Of a stretch of DNA of 64,000 nt, positions 34,621 through 46,136 are shown one piece after another. This DNA comes from Siphonodentalium dalli (taxonomy: Eukaryota; Mollusca; Scaphopoda; Gadilida; Siphonodentaliidae): the NCBI GenBank assembly GCA_032622095.1, contig CP136068.1, positions 182,718,796-182,782,795 on the forward strand. Reading direction: 5' to 3'. The notes under the pieces were generated by a model. That model was not told the origin of the DNA. It saw nothing but the letters and a program-made list of their open reading frames with translations, and ran no database searches. The position numbers and the translations under genes were made by a program. Position 1 is the first letter of the stretch. The number at the start of each line of letters is the position of its first letter.

Positions 34621-36570
34621 ATTACAATATCGAGAGTCCAACAGGGAGCATAGGCCATACATGTATATAACAGGGAGCATAGGCCATACATGTATATAAC
34701 AGGGAGCATAGGCCATACATGTATATAACAGGGAGCATAGGCCATACATGTATATAACAGGGAGCATAGGCGGTACATGTATATAACAGGGAGCATAGGC
34801 GGTACATGTATATAACAGGGAGCATAGGCGGTACATGTATATAACAGGGAGCATAGGCGGTACATGTATATAACAGGGAGCATAGGCGGTACATGTATAT
34901 AACAGGGAGCATAGGCCATACATGTATATAACAGGGAGCATAGGCGGTACATGTATATAACAGGGAGCATAGGCCATACATGTATATAACAGGGAGCATA
35001 GGCGGTACATGTATATAACAGGGAGCATAGGCGGTACATGTATATAACAGGGAGCATAGGCGGTACATGTATATAACAGTGTAAGATACACAACAATATC
35101 GAGAGGCCAACAGGGAGCATAGGCGGTACATGTATATAACAGTGTAAGATACACAACAATATCGAGAGGCCAACAGGGAGCATAGGCCATACATGTATAT
35201 AACAGTGTAAGATACACAACAGTATCGAGAGGCCAACAGAGAGCATAGGCCATACATGTATATAACAGTGTAAGATACACAACAATATCGAGAGGCCAAC
35301 AGGGAGCATAGGCCATACATGTATATAACAGTGTAAGATACACAACAATATCGAGAGGCCAACAGGGAGCATAGGCCATACATGTATATAACAGTGTAAG
35401 ATACACAACAATATCGAGAGGCCAACAGGGAGCATAGGCCATACATGTATATAACAGTGTAAGATACACAACAATATCGAGAGGCCAACAGGGAGCATAG
35501 GCCATACATGTATATAACAGTGTAAGATACACAACAATATCGAGAGGCCAACAGGGAGCATAGGCCATACATGTATATAACAGGGAGCATAGGCCATACA
35601 TGTATATAACAGTGTAAGATACACAACAATATCGAGAGGCCAACAGGGAGCATAGGCCATACATGTATATAACAGTGTAAGATACACAACCATATCGAGA
35701 GGCCAACAGAGAGCATAGGCCATACATGTATATAACAGTGTAAGATACACAACAATATCGAGTGGCCAACAGGGAGCATAGGCCATACATGTATATAACA
35801 GGGAGCATAGGCCATACATGTATATAACAGGGAGCATAGGCCATACATGTATATAACAGGGAGCATAGGCCACACATGTATATAACAGGGAGCATAGGCC
35901 ATACATGTATATAACAGGGAGCATAGGCCATACATGTATATAACAGGGAGCATAGGCCATACATGTATATAACAGGGAGCATAGGCGGTACATGTATATA
36001 ACAGGGAGCATAGGCCATACATGTATATACCAGGGAGCATAGGCCATACATGTATATAACAGGGAGCATAGGCGGTACATGTATATAACAGGGAGCATAG
36101 GCCATACATGTATATAACAGGGAGCATAGGCCATACATGTATATAACAGGGAGCATAGGCCATACATGTATATAACAGGGAGCATAGGCCATACATGTAT
36201 ATAACAGGGAGCATAGGCCATACATGTATATAACAGGGAGCATAGGCCATACATGTATATAACAGGGAGCATAGGCCATACATGTATATAACAGGGAGCA
36301 TAGGCCATACATGTATATAACAGGGAGCATAGACCATACATGTATATAACAGGGAGCATAGGCGGTACATGTATATAACAGGGAGCATAGGCCATACATG
36401 TATATAACAGGGAGCATAGGCCATACATGTATATAACAGGGAGCATAGGCCATACATGTATATAACAGGGAGCATAGGCCATACATGTATATAACAGGGA
36501 GCATAGACCATACATGTATATAACAGGGAGCATAGGCGGTACATGTATATAAAAGTGTAAGATACACAAC
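34621..36570 (+). repeat. 29-bp / 62-bp compound minisatellite
   Basis: The basic unit CAGGGAGCATAGGCCATACA-TGTATATAA is 29 bp, with a GGCGGTAC variant. In the middle, many units carry a 33-bp insert (CAGTGTAAGATACACAACAA, TATCGAGAGGCCA), giving a 62-bp unit. No stop occurs in any minus frame, so three overlapping frames of 640-683 codons run through it. They are artefacts. The array starts and ends inside the AATATCGAGA / GTGTAAGATACAC sequence of the long unit. Confidence 0.97.
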
Positions 36571-36597
36571 AATATTGTATTGTGCATAATATAAGAC

Positions 36598-36860
36598 GGG
36601 TCCTCGATGGCTCAGTTGGTTAGGATTACAACTCCATCAAGGACTATGTAACTCGCTCGAAATCGTTTGCTGACGGAGTTGCTAGTTACACGCCGATGGC
36701 CGGTGGTTTGTCGCGCATTGTCGACAGGTTTATCAGCCACTGGAATTACTGTTTGATTAACCGTTAGTGTGTGGATTCCTCTACAACCAAAACTTGCGAT
36801 GATGTGGCATGGCCTTATTTGACGAAAGCGACATTAAACACAAATCAATCAAAAGTAATC
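36598..36860 (+). mobile_element. tRNA-derived SINE
   Basis: The 5' part GGTCCTCGATGGCTCAGTTG-GTTAGGATT has a good pol III A box (TGGCTCAGTTGG). A degenerate B-box-like stretch follows near CTCGCTCGAAATC. The body ends GACGAAAGCGACATTAAACA-CAAATCAATCAA, a tail type common to tRNA SINEs of molluscs and other marine invertebrates (general knowledge). No flanking duplication was confirmed. Confidence 0.7.
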
Positions 36861-37181
36861 ACCATATAGGACAAAATATCCCAAAGTAATGCGTATGATC
36901 ATCAGTTCAAACGATCAATACTAGTACCGGTAGATGATATTACTGATAAATAATTATTTGCTTATTTTTCCTGCTGTAATCCTTGTTCTGTTTATATTGC
37001 TGAATTTGGGAATACATTGGGCATATATTGAATTCTGACAGAAACAAAATTAGTATTTTTCTACTTGTGAATAGATTATGAAAAATCTTCCAAAATGTGG
37101 TCTTAGCTCACCAGATACGCTTAAATGATGGTACACTGAAGATAAATTGAAACGACGTTTACTTGTTTTAAATACTATGTC

Positions 37182-37958
37182 TAAGGGTCGATTACATTGC
37201 TGTAGATATATATATACAGTTCTACGTGCAGACTGATGTAAACGGGTTGATATAGAAATGCACACAGCAAGAAAACGGTATTCGTTCGTGTGAGCAAAAA
37301 TCGTGTCCGTTATAAGCCACGGTCAACACCGAGGGATTGCGACAGGCAAATCTGATTTGTTAATTGTTACTCGGGCTTGGCGAATGTGCTTAATCTTTCT
37401 TCAACCCATTTATTTCACTCTGTGTAATCGAGAACATGTGTGCTGGTGTGTGTGGTGGCAAAGTACTTAAAGTAATGTTTACTGTTTATCTTATTAATAT
37501 TTGTTCTTCTTTGAGTTTGGTAATACCTTAGTACACCCATTAACAACAGAGCGACCGCAAACGCATAGCATAACAAGGCCGCTATCACTGACGTTGATTA
37601 TATGGGAAATTCCGCACATTTATGTGATGGGGTCGTGTATGAAGTAGCCCTATTTATGTGTGTGTACACTATTGTTTATTGTGTATTCCTATGTGATTTG
37701 TTCTCATGCGATTTTCATTCTTTCTTCGAACCATTATCAACTGGTGTATGAATAAACTGCTTTGGTCTGCTGATAGTTGATTAATAATTTTTTTGGACCT
37801 AAATTGACACAACTCATAGTGAATTGTCAGTTACCAGAGTACTGATGAGCGCGCGTTCACTATCAGTAATCATATTGTGATCACAGTAATCTGCGACACG
37901 TGACTTCACACATACATGTATCTGTATACATATATACAGCAATGTAAACCCACCCTAA
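37182..37958 (-). mobile_element. DNA element, long copy (ends TWAGGG..TTTACATTG)
   Basis: Reverse-complement relative of 22005-22452. It starts TAAGGGTCGATTACATTGCT and ends AGCAATGTAAACCCACCCTA-A, with about 330 extra bases in the middle (about 37395-37720). GTC occurs on both flanks, a possible 3-bp duplication. No transposase is seen. Confidence 0.8.
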
Positions 37959-38612
37959 GTCTAATATTTTGAACAGTAATGATTGGGGAATGTAAAGTTG
38001 GATTCGGTCAATAGTATTACATGGAATGTCGCTTTGGAGGTTTGTACAAGTCACAGTGAAATGTATTATGCTGTTTTCAGGCAGATGCTTGGTTAAATCG
38101 GCAAAATAACACGTATGGTTGATCGGGAAGATTTACATTAAAATGTAAATAGTAAATTCAATTGATATGCATTTGTCTCGATATCTTAAGGTGTCACTCT
38201 ATCGGGATGCTATATACCGGTCAGGGCGCGGAGGCGATCGGCGATCGATCGTCCCGCTTCGTTTCGTTAGGTGAAGCTACTATGGGTCATTGTCCATATA
38301 AATACGTATACACAAACACTTGTCTAGACACTTCTGTTGACAGCAATGATGACTCTATTAATGGTAGTATTCATATACATGTACCATGTTCTGCAGATAG
38401 GCGTATGTGCTTGATTTTTAAGTCTCCTAGCTTCCAGACAGTATGATATATAGTGCTTAGATATCGAATTCCATTCCTGTTATTCTATAAATCCGTCATG
38501 TTGCCTATTGAAAAAAAACGCACTTTTTGTGGCTTATTTCCAAAGTAAGTTTCATATTGCTTCATTTTATGAATTTCCGTTGAGATACGCGACTGAACAT
38601 GTAATGTTTGGT
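37959..38612. other. No gene seen
   Basis: The frame at 38162-38446 lacks a domain or splice context. Nothing else is supported. Confidence 0.4.
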
Positions 38613-38809
38613 GCATCCTTCATATAAGAATACACGAAACCACGCACCGCCCTCCATTGTCCATATGTGTTAGGGTTAGGTTTAGGGCTAGGATTAGGGT
38701 TAGGGTTGTGGTTAGGGTTAGGGCAATGGTTAGGGATAGGGTCAGGGCTATGGTCAGGGCTATGGTTAGGGTTAGAGTTAGGGTTAGTGTATTCTTTCAT
38801 GAAGGGCAT
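38613..38809. repeat. Interstitial telomere-like TTAGGG repeats between inverted flanks
   Basis: The stretch 38669-38787 is a degenerate (TTAGGG)n run with GTTAGG, GGGATAGGG and GGGCTATGG variants. On either side, GCATCCTTCATATAAGAATA at 38613 and GTGTATTCTTTCATGAAGGG at 38787 are inverted copies. TTAGGG is the telomere unit of most animals outside arthropods. The three overlapping open frames here are composition artefacts. Confidence 0.85.
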
Positions 38810-39841
38810 ACCTATGTTTGTCAACAACATGCAAACTGTGACAACAATCAACTCAAATAAGCATTAAGTGAAGTAAACATTATGTTATGCTATATACATG
38901 TACGCGGTCCAATCCTGGCAACTATGGTAGCGCACGCCCATATCGCAGCCACTTTGTAGTCTTTACAATAATTATAATCACTTGCTCGTTATTGGTTGCC
39001 AGGAGGTCAATATTGAGAATCAGCATATAGTTTAGTATTCATGCTCTGCTCCAGTCGGGGAATTCCCAAAATAAAAGACAAAAACTGTGGGTTCGAAACG
39101 CCGCTGCGACAACTACGCTAATCAAATTAAAAGGCACTTGATTACTCGTACATACGATCGTCATATTGATTGTATCTATACCATTTAAATTTTCTTTTGC
39201 AACGATTTTTCTATCACAAATACTCGCTATTTATGTGTAAATTAGGTTCGCCGACAGGGCAAGCTTGACATTTATGAGTTGCGTTACCTTCTGTTCCACG
39301 CAAACAGAACAAAAATACTGTGTTATACCATAGGTGTACATGCAAACACAGTACGGCTAATAAACCTGCATTTACAGGGACACATCACATTATTCAGCTC
39401 AGCGACGTGACGCCAGGGAGTGGGCTGTTTGATGTGCACCCCCAACTTTGATAAACATTTTCAACGTCTGGAGATGTCATGCCTTACACAACATTAGCTG
39501 GAAATATACAACACATATAGGTTGAAAGTGTTCTCACTATTTGAGTTTGTAACTAGCAATTAGTGTCGAATATGTTGTTTGTGTACCGCTAGTAGTATAG
39601 TTTATTGAATATTTGCATTATATGCATGTTGTCAGGAACGATAATTCAAATTAGAAAACAATAGTTGGTAATCATGATTGAAATAAAACACAAGTGAAGA
39701 AAATTACTGATCTCAATCTTTGTGTTGATTTCATTCACACCAGTTGCGTGCGGCTAGTCTCTCACGTAATTGTCCAAGCAAACATGCACCTCATTTCCTA
39801 TTAATGATTAGTGAGTAAATTAAGGTAGTACAACTTAAAAT
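38810..39841. other. No gene seen
   Basis: AT-rich DNA. Blocks ACACATCACATTATTCA (39378) and TTCAACGTCTGG (39459) recur near 7862 and 7732 in a different order, suggesting scraps of a shared repeat. Confidence 0.4.
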
Positions 39842-39909
39842 GTACCGTCACCCGTCCTTAAATTACCTGCCACCCATCCGTAAATTACCTGCCACCCATC
39901 CGTAAATTA
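39842..39909 (+). repeat. 23-bp tandem repeat, three units
   Basis: Copies of (AC)CTGCCACCCATCCGTAAATT. The first unit is diverged (CCGTCACCCGTCC). Confidence 0.85.
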
Positions 39910-41833
39910 TTAACTCAAACTCTCAGTTATGATTCGACTATAAGTGTGCGTACTGGAACTATGCTCAAGCATATAATACAATACAATTTAGTGTAAAATA
40001 CTAAGATCTACAACTTTATCTTTTTGAGCGGTGCCAGACATATTCTAAAATATATGCCATTGAAGATGTTGGCTCAATAACTGAGTGATATTTTGTGATA
40101 CATCTGAATTAATTTAAATTACACTTAAGCGTAAAGTGTAATATAATTAAAGACACGGTTGGCCTTGGCGGTGGGTATCCTGTGAAAATATCTCCACCCG
40201 TCAAAAACCGCCACAAACAGAAAGAACATCAAAATGTAGATAGACTTTGTCCGTATACAAATAAGAAATATCGCATAAACAGTTTGTTATGGTCATTTGT
40301 TTGACCATTGTTATGTAAACAAAGGCATACAAAGTTACTTTTCTGGTGTTTGTTTATATTATGATGATAAACATAAAGAGCGTTCTTTGTTGTTGAATAC
40401 CTGATATGGAACTAATAAAGAGCGTTTATGCCATTTGTGTGTGATTAGCCAGTAGCATTGTGCTGTCTTCTGTAACACAATCAGGCTCTTGCTTAGGTAA
40501 AATATAGTAAATCTTTATGATAACATGCTGTTTACGCGATGGTCATGGTATATATGAACGGAACTGTATGCGTTTTAATGTTTTTCTGTTTACGGTGTTT
40601 GGAACAAATATGAATATTTTCGACAATTAAGGCCGCACGTGCCTTTAAGCGTAATGGAAATATAATTGTAAGAGTAATGAAATGTAATTTATAAAGATGA
40701 GCTTGCAAGAAAATGTGCATGTAATGCTTTTTCAGAAATAAAACATGGACAAATTCCACAATGAATAGAAATTTGAATTCTGAAAGTCGATATGACGACA
40801 CCCTTTTTTCATATGTTATTTTGATTTATTTTCCCAAGCCGAAAACGAACAGAAGATTTTCTTAAATTATTTATTTAACTCCGGTGACAGGCGAGTATGA
40901 AACCTCTTTCAGTAGAACATCTTTCAATGCTGCCACGAAAGACACCACTATCCACCATCGTCATTCAGACTTATGACAAATAATCGTTAGTGTTAATCCA
41001 CATTACTGTGTTGTTATATTGTTCGATAGTGTACTGTTATGAGGGCCTTTTGCTAACCATTAAGCATAATCACACAATCATTTAGTCGATAATCATGTTA
41101 TAAATATGATTATCATGTCGCTCTCGTTAGAAAATCAGCTTGAGTTTTTGAGTTAGATTTTGAGCTTAACACAACTTTGGCCAAGAGTTTCTGTTATGGC
41201 AATTGTCCAATTTGCCAATTTGGCATATGGCATCGTGAACCGTCGCTGTAGACAGCTGATGACAAGACTACACAGCAATTCTAAAAACCGTACTTCCAAA
41301 AACAACTGAAATACTCTTACAAATCTACTCGCGATGTAGACTGTTTACGACATATGTTATACCAGAACTTTGACATTTGACGTTATGTTATATCAGAACT
41401 TTGACCGCTGCCGATGGGTTGCGTACATAATTAGACCGCTAGAACTGAAATCCCCAGGAATTAGCCATTTTAAGTCGCCAACCAGTGGTATGGCTTATAT
41501 TGTAGCAAGCGAACCAACTATATATCAAGTTGCGGGAAACAAGAGAGTTCTCTCCCTGTATAAGTCATATCGTGCGCATCAATGCAAGTTGTGAACTATA
41601 CTGTAAATATATTATAGTAGCTGAAACGTCGGAGGGGCCTGCGTTAGGGGCATATGGCCCCCGTGTGCGCTTCGAGTACATGACAGTCCAATCCTACTGT
41701 TATATATATATTGATAATATTATTATGTTACATCAATATATCAATGGACAATTATGTTCGCACCGGGCCTAAATATTGACTGGTTCATATTGGACCTAAA
41801 TATTGACATTGGTTCATATTTGACTTATCGGCC
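39910..41833. other. No gene; dispersed repeat and TAAAGAGCGTT words
   Basis: About 40950-41160 is a diverged relative of 31950-32185. TAAAGAGCGTT occurs at 40374 and 40416. The minus frame 40532-40801 is hydrophobic but has no motif, signal structure or splice support. Confidence 0.4.
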
Positions 41834-42390
41834 GGATTCGTCATCTCATGTTTAAACCTGGTGAACCTCTAGGTTTAAACCGACATGAGTCAGCTCAATC
41901 CGTGTTTTAAAGCCGAGACCGCAGGTCTAAGTGACACCTTCTTCATATGTGGTTTAGCAGTAGTGTCGCTGTATCGTCGATATCATTAATTGTAGGTTCC
42001 TAATGGGGACCGCCTCGTTTTATTGATTGCGTCTTTTCTTCATCCCGGTTTAGAATTGTCAAACAATCAGTCAAAGAGTGGAGCTGTAGATATTTTTTTG
42101 TGAGTGCTTGTGTCTAAATGGCGACTGCTGGCTGGTGTTATCATGTCACAGTTGATTCATCCGCACGCAAGCTTTGCTCCGATATGGACATGTTCCTTTA
42201 ATATGATTGTACAGCTATCTGTGTTTTTTTTTTGTCTTGTGGCAATCACAAATACTTGTGTTATCTTCGAATTAATTTGAAGGGTTCATGCTATGCACAT
42301 ATTTGCAATCCTAAAGTTATATTGCGTAGTGCAGATAGTATCATCTCTGGAAGACGAAAACCCACAATGAATAATCGGGATGGGGCGATA

Positions 42391-42607
42391 CCCTGTGCCA
42401 ATGAATTCTCTTATATATGCGAGTCGACCATAGGTCGCCTCGCATATATAAGAGAATGCATTGGCCTAACAATTTTTTACAATTTTAATATTTTGTTCTT
42501 GTATTCTTTAACAATTTTATAATTTCACCCATACAGAGCCCCAGACAAACATGAGCAGACGACACTCTTATATATGCTTCTATATATGTGTGGGGCTCCC
42601 TGCAGGG
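42391..42607 (+). mobile_element. Double-hairpin MITE, copy 1
   Basis: CCCTG...CAGGG ends flanked by TA on both sides. The 5' hairpin pairs GCCAATGAATTCTCTTATAT-ATGCGAGTCGACC with its near-perfect complement around ATAG. The 3' hairpin pairs GAGCCCCAGACA with TGTGTGGGGCTC. Relatives lie at 42668-42758, 59440-59648 and 63467-63676. Confidence 0.9.
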
Positions 42608-42667
42608 TAATGGATGTTTTTTATTTTATGTCCTAAAAATTGTAAGAAACATTTATTTTAAAAAAAT

Positions 42668-42758
42668 GATAACAAATTGTTAGGCCAATGCATTCTCTTA
42701 TATATGCGAGGCGACCTATAGTCGACTCGCATATAAAAGATAATGCATTGGCACAGGG
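42668..42758 (-). mobile_element. Double-hairpin MITE, copy 2 (5' hairpin only)
   Basis: Minus-oriented copy of the terminal hairpin, CCCTGTGCCAATGCATTATC to the GCCAATGCATT complement and AACAATTTGTTA. The rest of the element is absent. It ends at CAGGG with TA adjoining (42759-42760). Confidence 0.8.
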
Positions 42759-44166
42759 TAAAACGTCCATGAGTTATGAGTAAAATTTGATAACTTATTT
42801 TGATGTAGATCGTGCCGCAATGCTCTTCTCTGGCTACGCCCATAAATTCTCATAACACTCCACCAGTTAAAAACCTTGGCACGTTTGGTTTTCTGCTTGA
42901 CGGGAAATTTATTACATTGAAAAAGAGCAACGCATGTAATATAATTCTTTATTAAATTGTGCCCATCTGTATGGTTGCCACTTCCAAAAGTTTAGATGCC
43001 GCGTTTGGTGTGCACTAACAAGCAAATTGTATTTACTTGACTGACCGCTTGGTCCATTAGTGACTCGATTATGGAGACTTTATTCAGCGTCAGTGCGACC
43101 CCTTTGTCTGATAGGGCCTGCGACACATGCGCGCACATTTGGATCACCTGATCAGTTTAGTTAACAAAACAAATATTTACAATTAAAACAAACAAATTCT
43201 AAATTGTTGTTCGTGTTAGATTCAACTCCTTACTCAATTTTACAACACCTTTTTTTATCATTTAAAAAAATAAATAAATGTTACTTGTTTTTAAAACCTA
43301 ACGCCGTTATACCATCCGAGTCACCACACCTAATTCGGTATTAACAGGTCCAGGAGTATGGGATAATAGTTGCGAACAGACAAACGGACATACCCATAAA
43401 CAGCACCTATGCCCTTTAATATATACAGATCTACATGTACATGCACCAATTTGTGTCTTTGTGGGTAAAGCGTCTTGCAGAAAATATATAACACAACGTG
43501 ATGAACAGCGCGTGAAACTCGGGTTGAGAGACATGCCCTAGGTCAGGTTGATTTAAACCCAGAAAGAGATGGAATTAATGGTCCGTGAGCGATACTTGTA
43601 TCTCACTGAATAAATCCATTGAGCGTGCACGCATTCGCGATAAGTTATGACGGTGTCAATGACCATTATATTGGCCTGTCGTTTATATGACCATTATATT
43701 GGCCTGTCGTTTTGGTCCATTTGGTAAGAGGGTAAATTGACTGCATGCTCATATCACCGACTCGAGTTGCCAATTAGCTGGCAGTTGAACGACAACCACC
43801 CCTTGGAGCCGGTTTGGCTGGCCGCCAATGTAGGTTTAAACCAGGTTTAAACTCGGATGTTTAAACCGGAGTTGACGAATCTGTCAATTAGGTTCTCATG
43901 TAAGCAGTATGTTCGCTCAAAAATCAGCACAATATCTTATTATAATATAATTTGTTTTAGGAATATAATCTGCATAGAATCACTACATTTTGAGTCGATA
44001 ATATGCAGAAAAATGGGAGCGGTGTAGTCACGTCATACTGTCGACTCATACTGAGGTGATTCTAAGCAGTATGTGTGCTGACAATAACACAAATATGCCA
44101 ACTCACTACTTTACTTGTGTATGTTATTTAACATGTGTTTCACTGTGGTCGGGGCTATAAAACGCA
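42759..44166. other. No gene seen
   Basis: Contains the right end of the possible element above and AT-rich DNA. ATGACCATTATATTGGCCTG is duplicated in tandem near 43660-43710. No coding frame is supported. Confidence 0.4.
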
Positions 44167-44700
44167 ATAACGGATTAATCCAATATATGCTTGTTTGAGA
44201 ACGAAATAATCACATTGTGTACCTATTGCAATGTATATGTCGATTATTTGTGTATTTGCTCGACGATATGCTGATATAAGCCCATAGTGGAATTATACCC
44301 GTCATTACGTTGGAAGGTGCGGGCCAAAATGAAAACACTTATATAAAGCTGTGATGACCTTTCAATTGTCACTTGGCTCAAACTAGTAGGTGCTACGATT
44401 TACCCCATATCGAGTTACGGGGCAGGAATATGGATAGCAGGCTGTAAACTTTACATTTTAAAATTTAGCAACACATGCTTCCAGAAAACTCAAAATATGA
44501 TCCGCAGACACTTCTTGGGTACATAGCAATGCATCAATTTTATATATGCACTATGAGGTTGCCTAGAAAGTTGTGATCAGTGATCGCTAACCAGGTTAGT
44601 GTCCACAAATTATAATTCGTGACGGGTCGATATTTTATTCCGAGTATTCCCCCAGAGGAGAGACTTTGCAAACACTGCACACAAGGACCAAACGGAAGAA
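44167..44700 (+). pseudogene. Decayed LINE C-terminal fragment, duplication copy 1
   Basis: The plus frame from about 44387 reads GATIYPISSYGAGIWIAGC and then a QNMIRRHFLGT-like stretch, the pattern following the palm of non-LTR reverse transcriptases (YG.EIW...Q..F.R..LG). Further on, a PPEERLCKHC-like C-terminal Cys motif appears, with deletions and frameshifts. The whole 534-bp block is repeated at 44705 onward. Inactive. Confidence 0.6.
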
Positions 44701-44704
44701 CGTA

Positions 44705-45310
44705 ATAACGGATGAATCCAATATATGCTTGTTTCAGAACAAAATAATCACATTGTGTACCTATTTCAATGTATAGGTCGATTATTTGTGCATTTGCTCG
44801 ATGATATGCTGATATAAGCCCATAGTGGAATTATACACGTCATTACGTTGGAAGGCGCGGGCCAAAATGAAAACACTTATATAAAGCTGTGATGACCTTT
44901 CAATTGTCACTTGGCTCAAATTAGTAGGTGCCACGATTTACCCCATATCGACTTACGGGGCAGGAATATGGATAGCAGGCTGTAAACTTTACATTTAACA
45001 ATTTAGCAACACATGCTTCCAGAAAACTCGAAATATGATCCGCAGACACTTCTAGTGGTCCATAGTAATGCATCAATTCTAGATATGCATTATGAGGTAT
45101 GTACAGCTCCTGCCAGTGAACGTTACTGGCAGGTAACTTTGGCATGAAATAATACATGTTCCTATCATTGCCTAGAAAGTTTGAATTCGTGACGGGTCGA
45201 TATTTTATTCCGAGAATGCCCCCAGAGGAGATACTTTGCAAACACTGCAAGGACCAAGCGGAAGATGAAACACACGTTCTGCTATGTGTCCACTTGACAA
45301 TACGCTGAGA
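44705..45310 (+). pseudogene. Decayed LINE C-terminal fragment, duplication copy 2
   Basis: A near copy of 44167-44700 displaced by 538 bp. The 3' part is better kept: it reads FVTGRYFIPRMPPEEILCKH, then C-K-D-Q and DETHVLLC, the C-x2-C..H..C tail typical of many LINE ORF2 proteins. A small palindrome (CCTGCCAGT..ACTGGCAGG, 45109-45131) is inserted in this copy. The 134-codon minus frame here is a shadow. Confidence 0.65.
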
Positions 45311-46136
45311 GAAAACCACTTGCATCCGTTTCCACTCAATGCTCCTATTGATTCTCGATCTGAAAATTGATACATTAAACTGTTTGCTCTGTTGAACTAG
45401 AATGCACTCAGAGAGATGCCAACGTGCGCAAAAATGTAATAAACAATAATTTAAAAAATAATTTCACTGTATTTTACTTAATTTATTTAATTTAATTTAA
45501 TGTTAGAAAAATTACCATTTCTCATTTCATCACAGATAAATGCAAATTACTATATTAATCATTTAAGTAATTAAAACCAATTCCATGTTGCCGAAAGGAT
45601 GAGACTTTAATATCGATTACATTTTTTTCAGCGGCATATTTTGATTTTCATTTTCCGATAGTCAAAGTTGACCAAAGGAGCAATTATAAGAAATAATTAA
45701 TACTATTTGTGTAAATATTGATAGCAGCCAATATGCAACAATAAATATCAATAATTAATCAATAATTAATCAATAACGATCATTTTATGTAATAATAAAC
45801 TCTTCAAACGGTGTTTGTGTCAACAAATGCGTTTTGTTTTGTGTTACGTCAATCGTCGTATTTGACCCGGAACTCGGCTGAAGGTTAGGCTATTCAGCCT
45901 ATTGGAATAGCCTATTGCGTCGAATTACGAAATCGCGTTTTGAATGTCTCTCTTTCCCCGCACGATAAAAAGAGGTCTTCGCACGAACCAAAAATGATAA
46001 AACTTCCCAATTATAAGTAAAAATACCCAAATGAAGGAGTCTATGTAGGTCCCGAAGGAGTCTATAGACTCTTTGATGTAGAGTTCTGATGGAGAAAATG
46101 TAGGTCGATCTATTTTTGTCATAACTCTGACGTATT
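45311..46136. other. No gene seen
   Basis: Very AT-rich, including short repeats of AATAATTAATC near 45750. No reverse-transcriptase continuation was found upstream of 46137. Confidence 0.4.

Larger units (their letters stand above)
41834..43881. mobile_element. Possible 2-kb element bounded by inverted GATTCGTCA..GTTTAAAC ends
   Basis: GATTCGTCATCTCATGTTTA at 41834 is answered by a block ending TGACGAATC at 43873-43881. Both ends carry clustered GTTTAAAC palindromes (41850, 41873; 43834, 43845, 43859). No transposase lies between, and two hairpin-MITE copies sit inside. The terminal match is only about 25 bp with mismatches and no duplication was found, so this is tentative. Confidence 0.4.

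Noticed and set aside
34516-36587. Three overlapping 640-683-codon minus frames as genes
   Set aside because: The 29-bp unit has no stop in any phase, so all frames stay open by arithmetic. The peptide is the same in each frame.
36598-36670. Functional tRNA gene
   Set aside because: Only the A-box region fits. The cloverleaf is not completed, and the sequence continues into a SINE body and ATCA-type tail.
38567-38867. Frames over the TTAGGG repeats (GLGLGLG-, RVRVR- and PNPNP-like peptides)
   Set aside because: Direct translation of a hexamer repeat in three frames.
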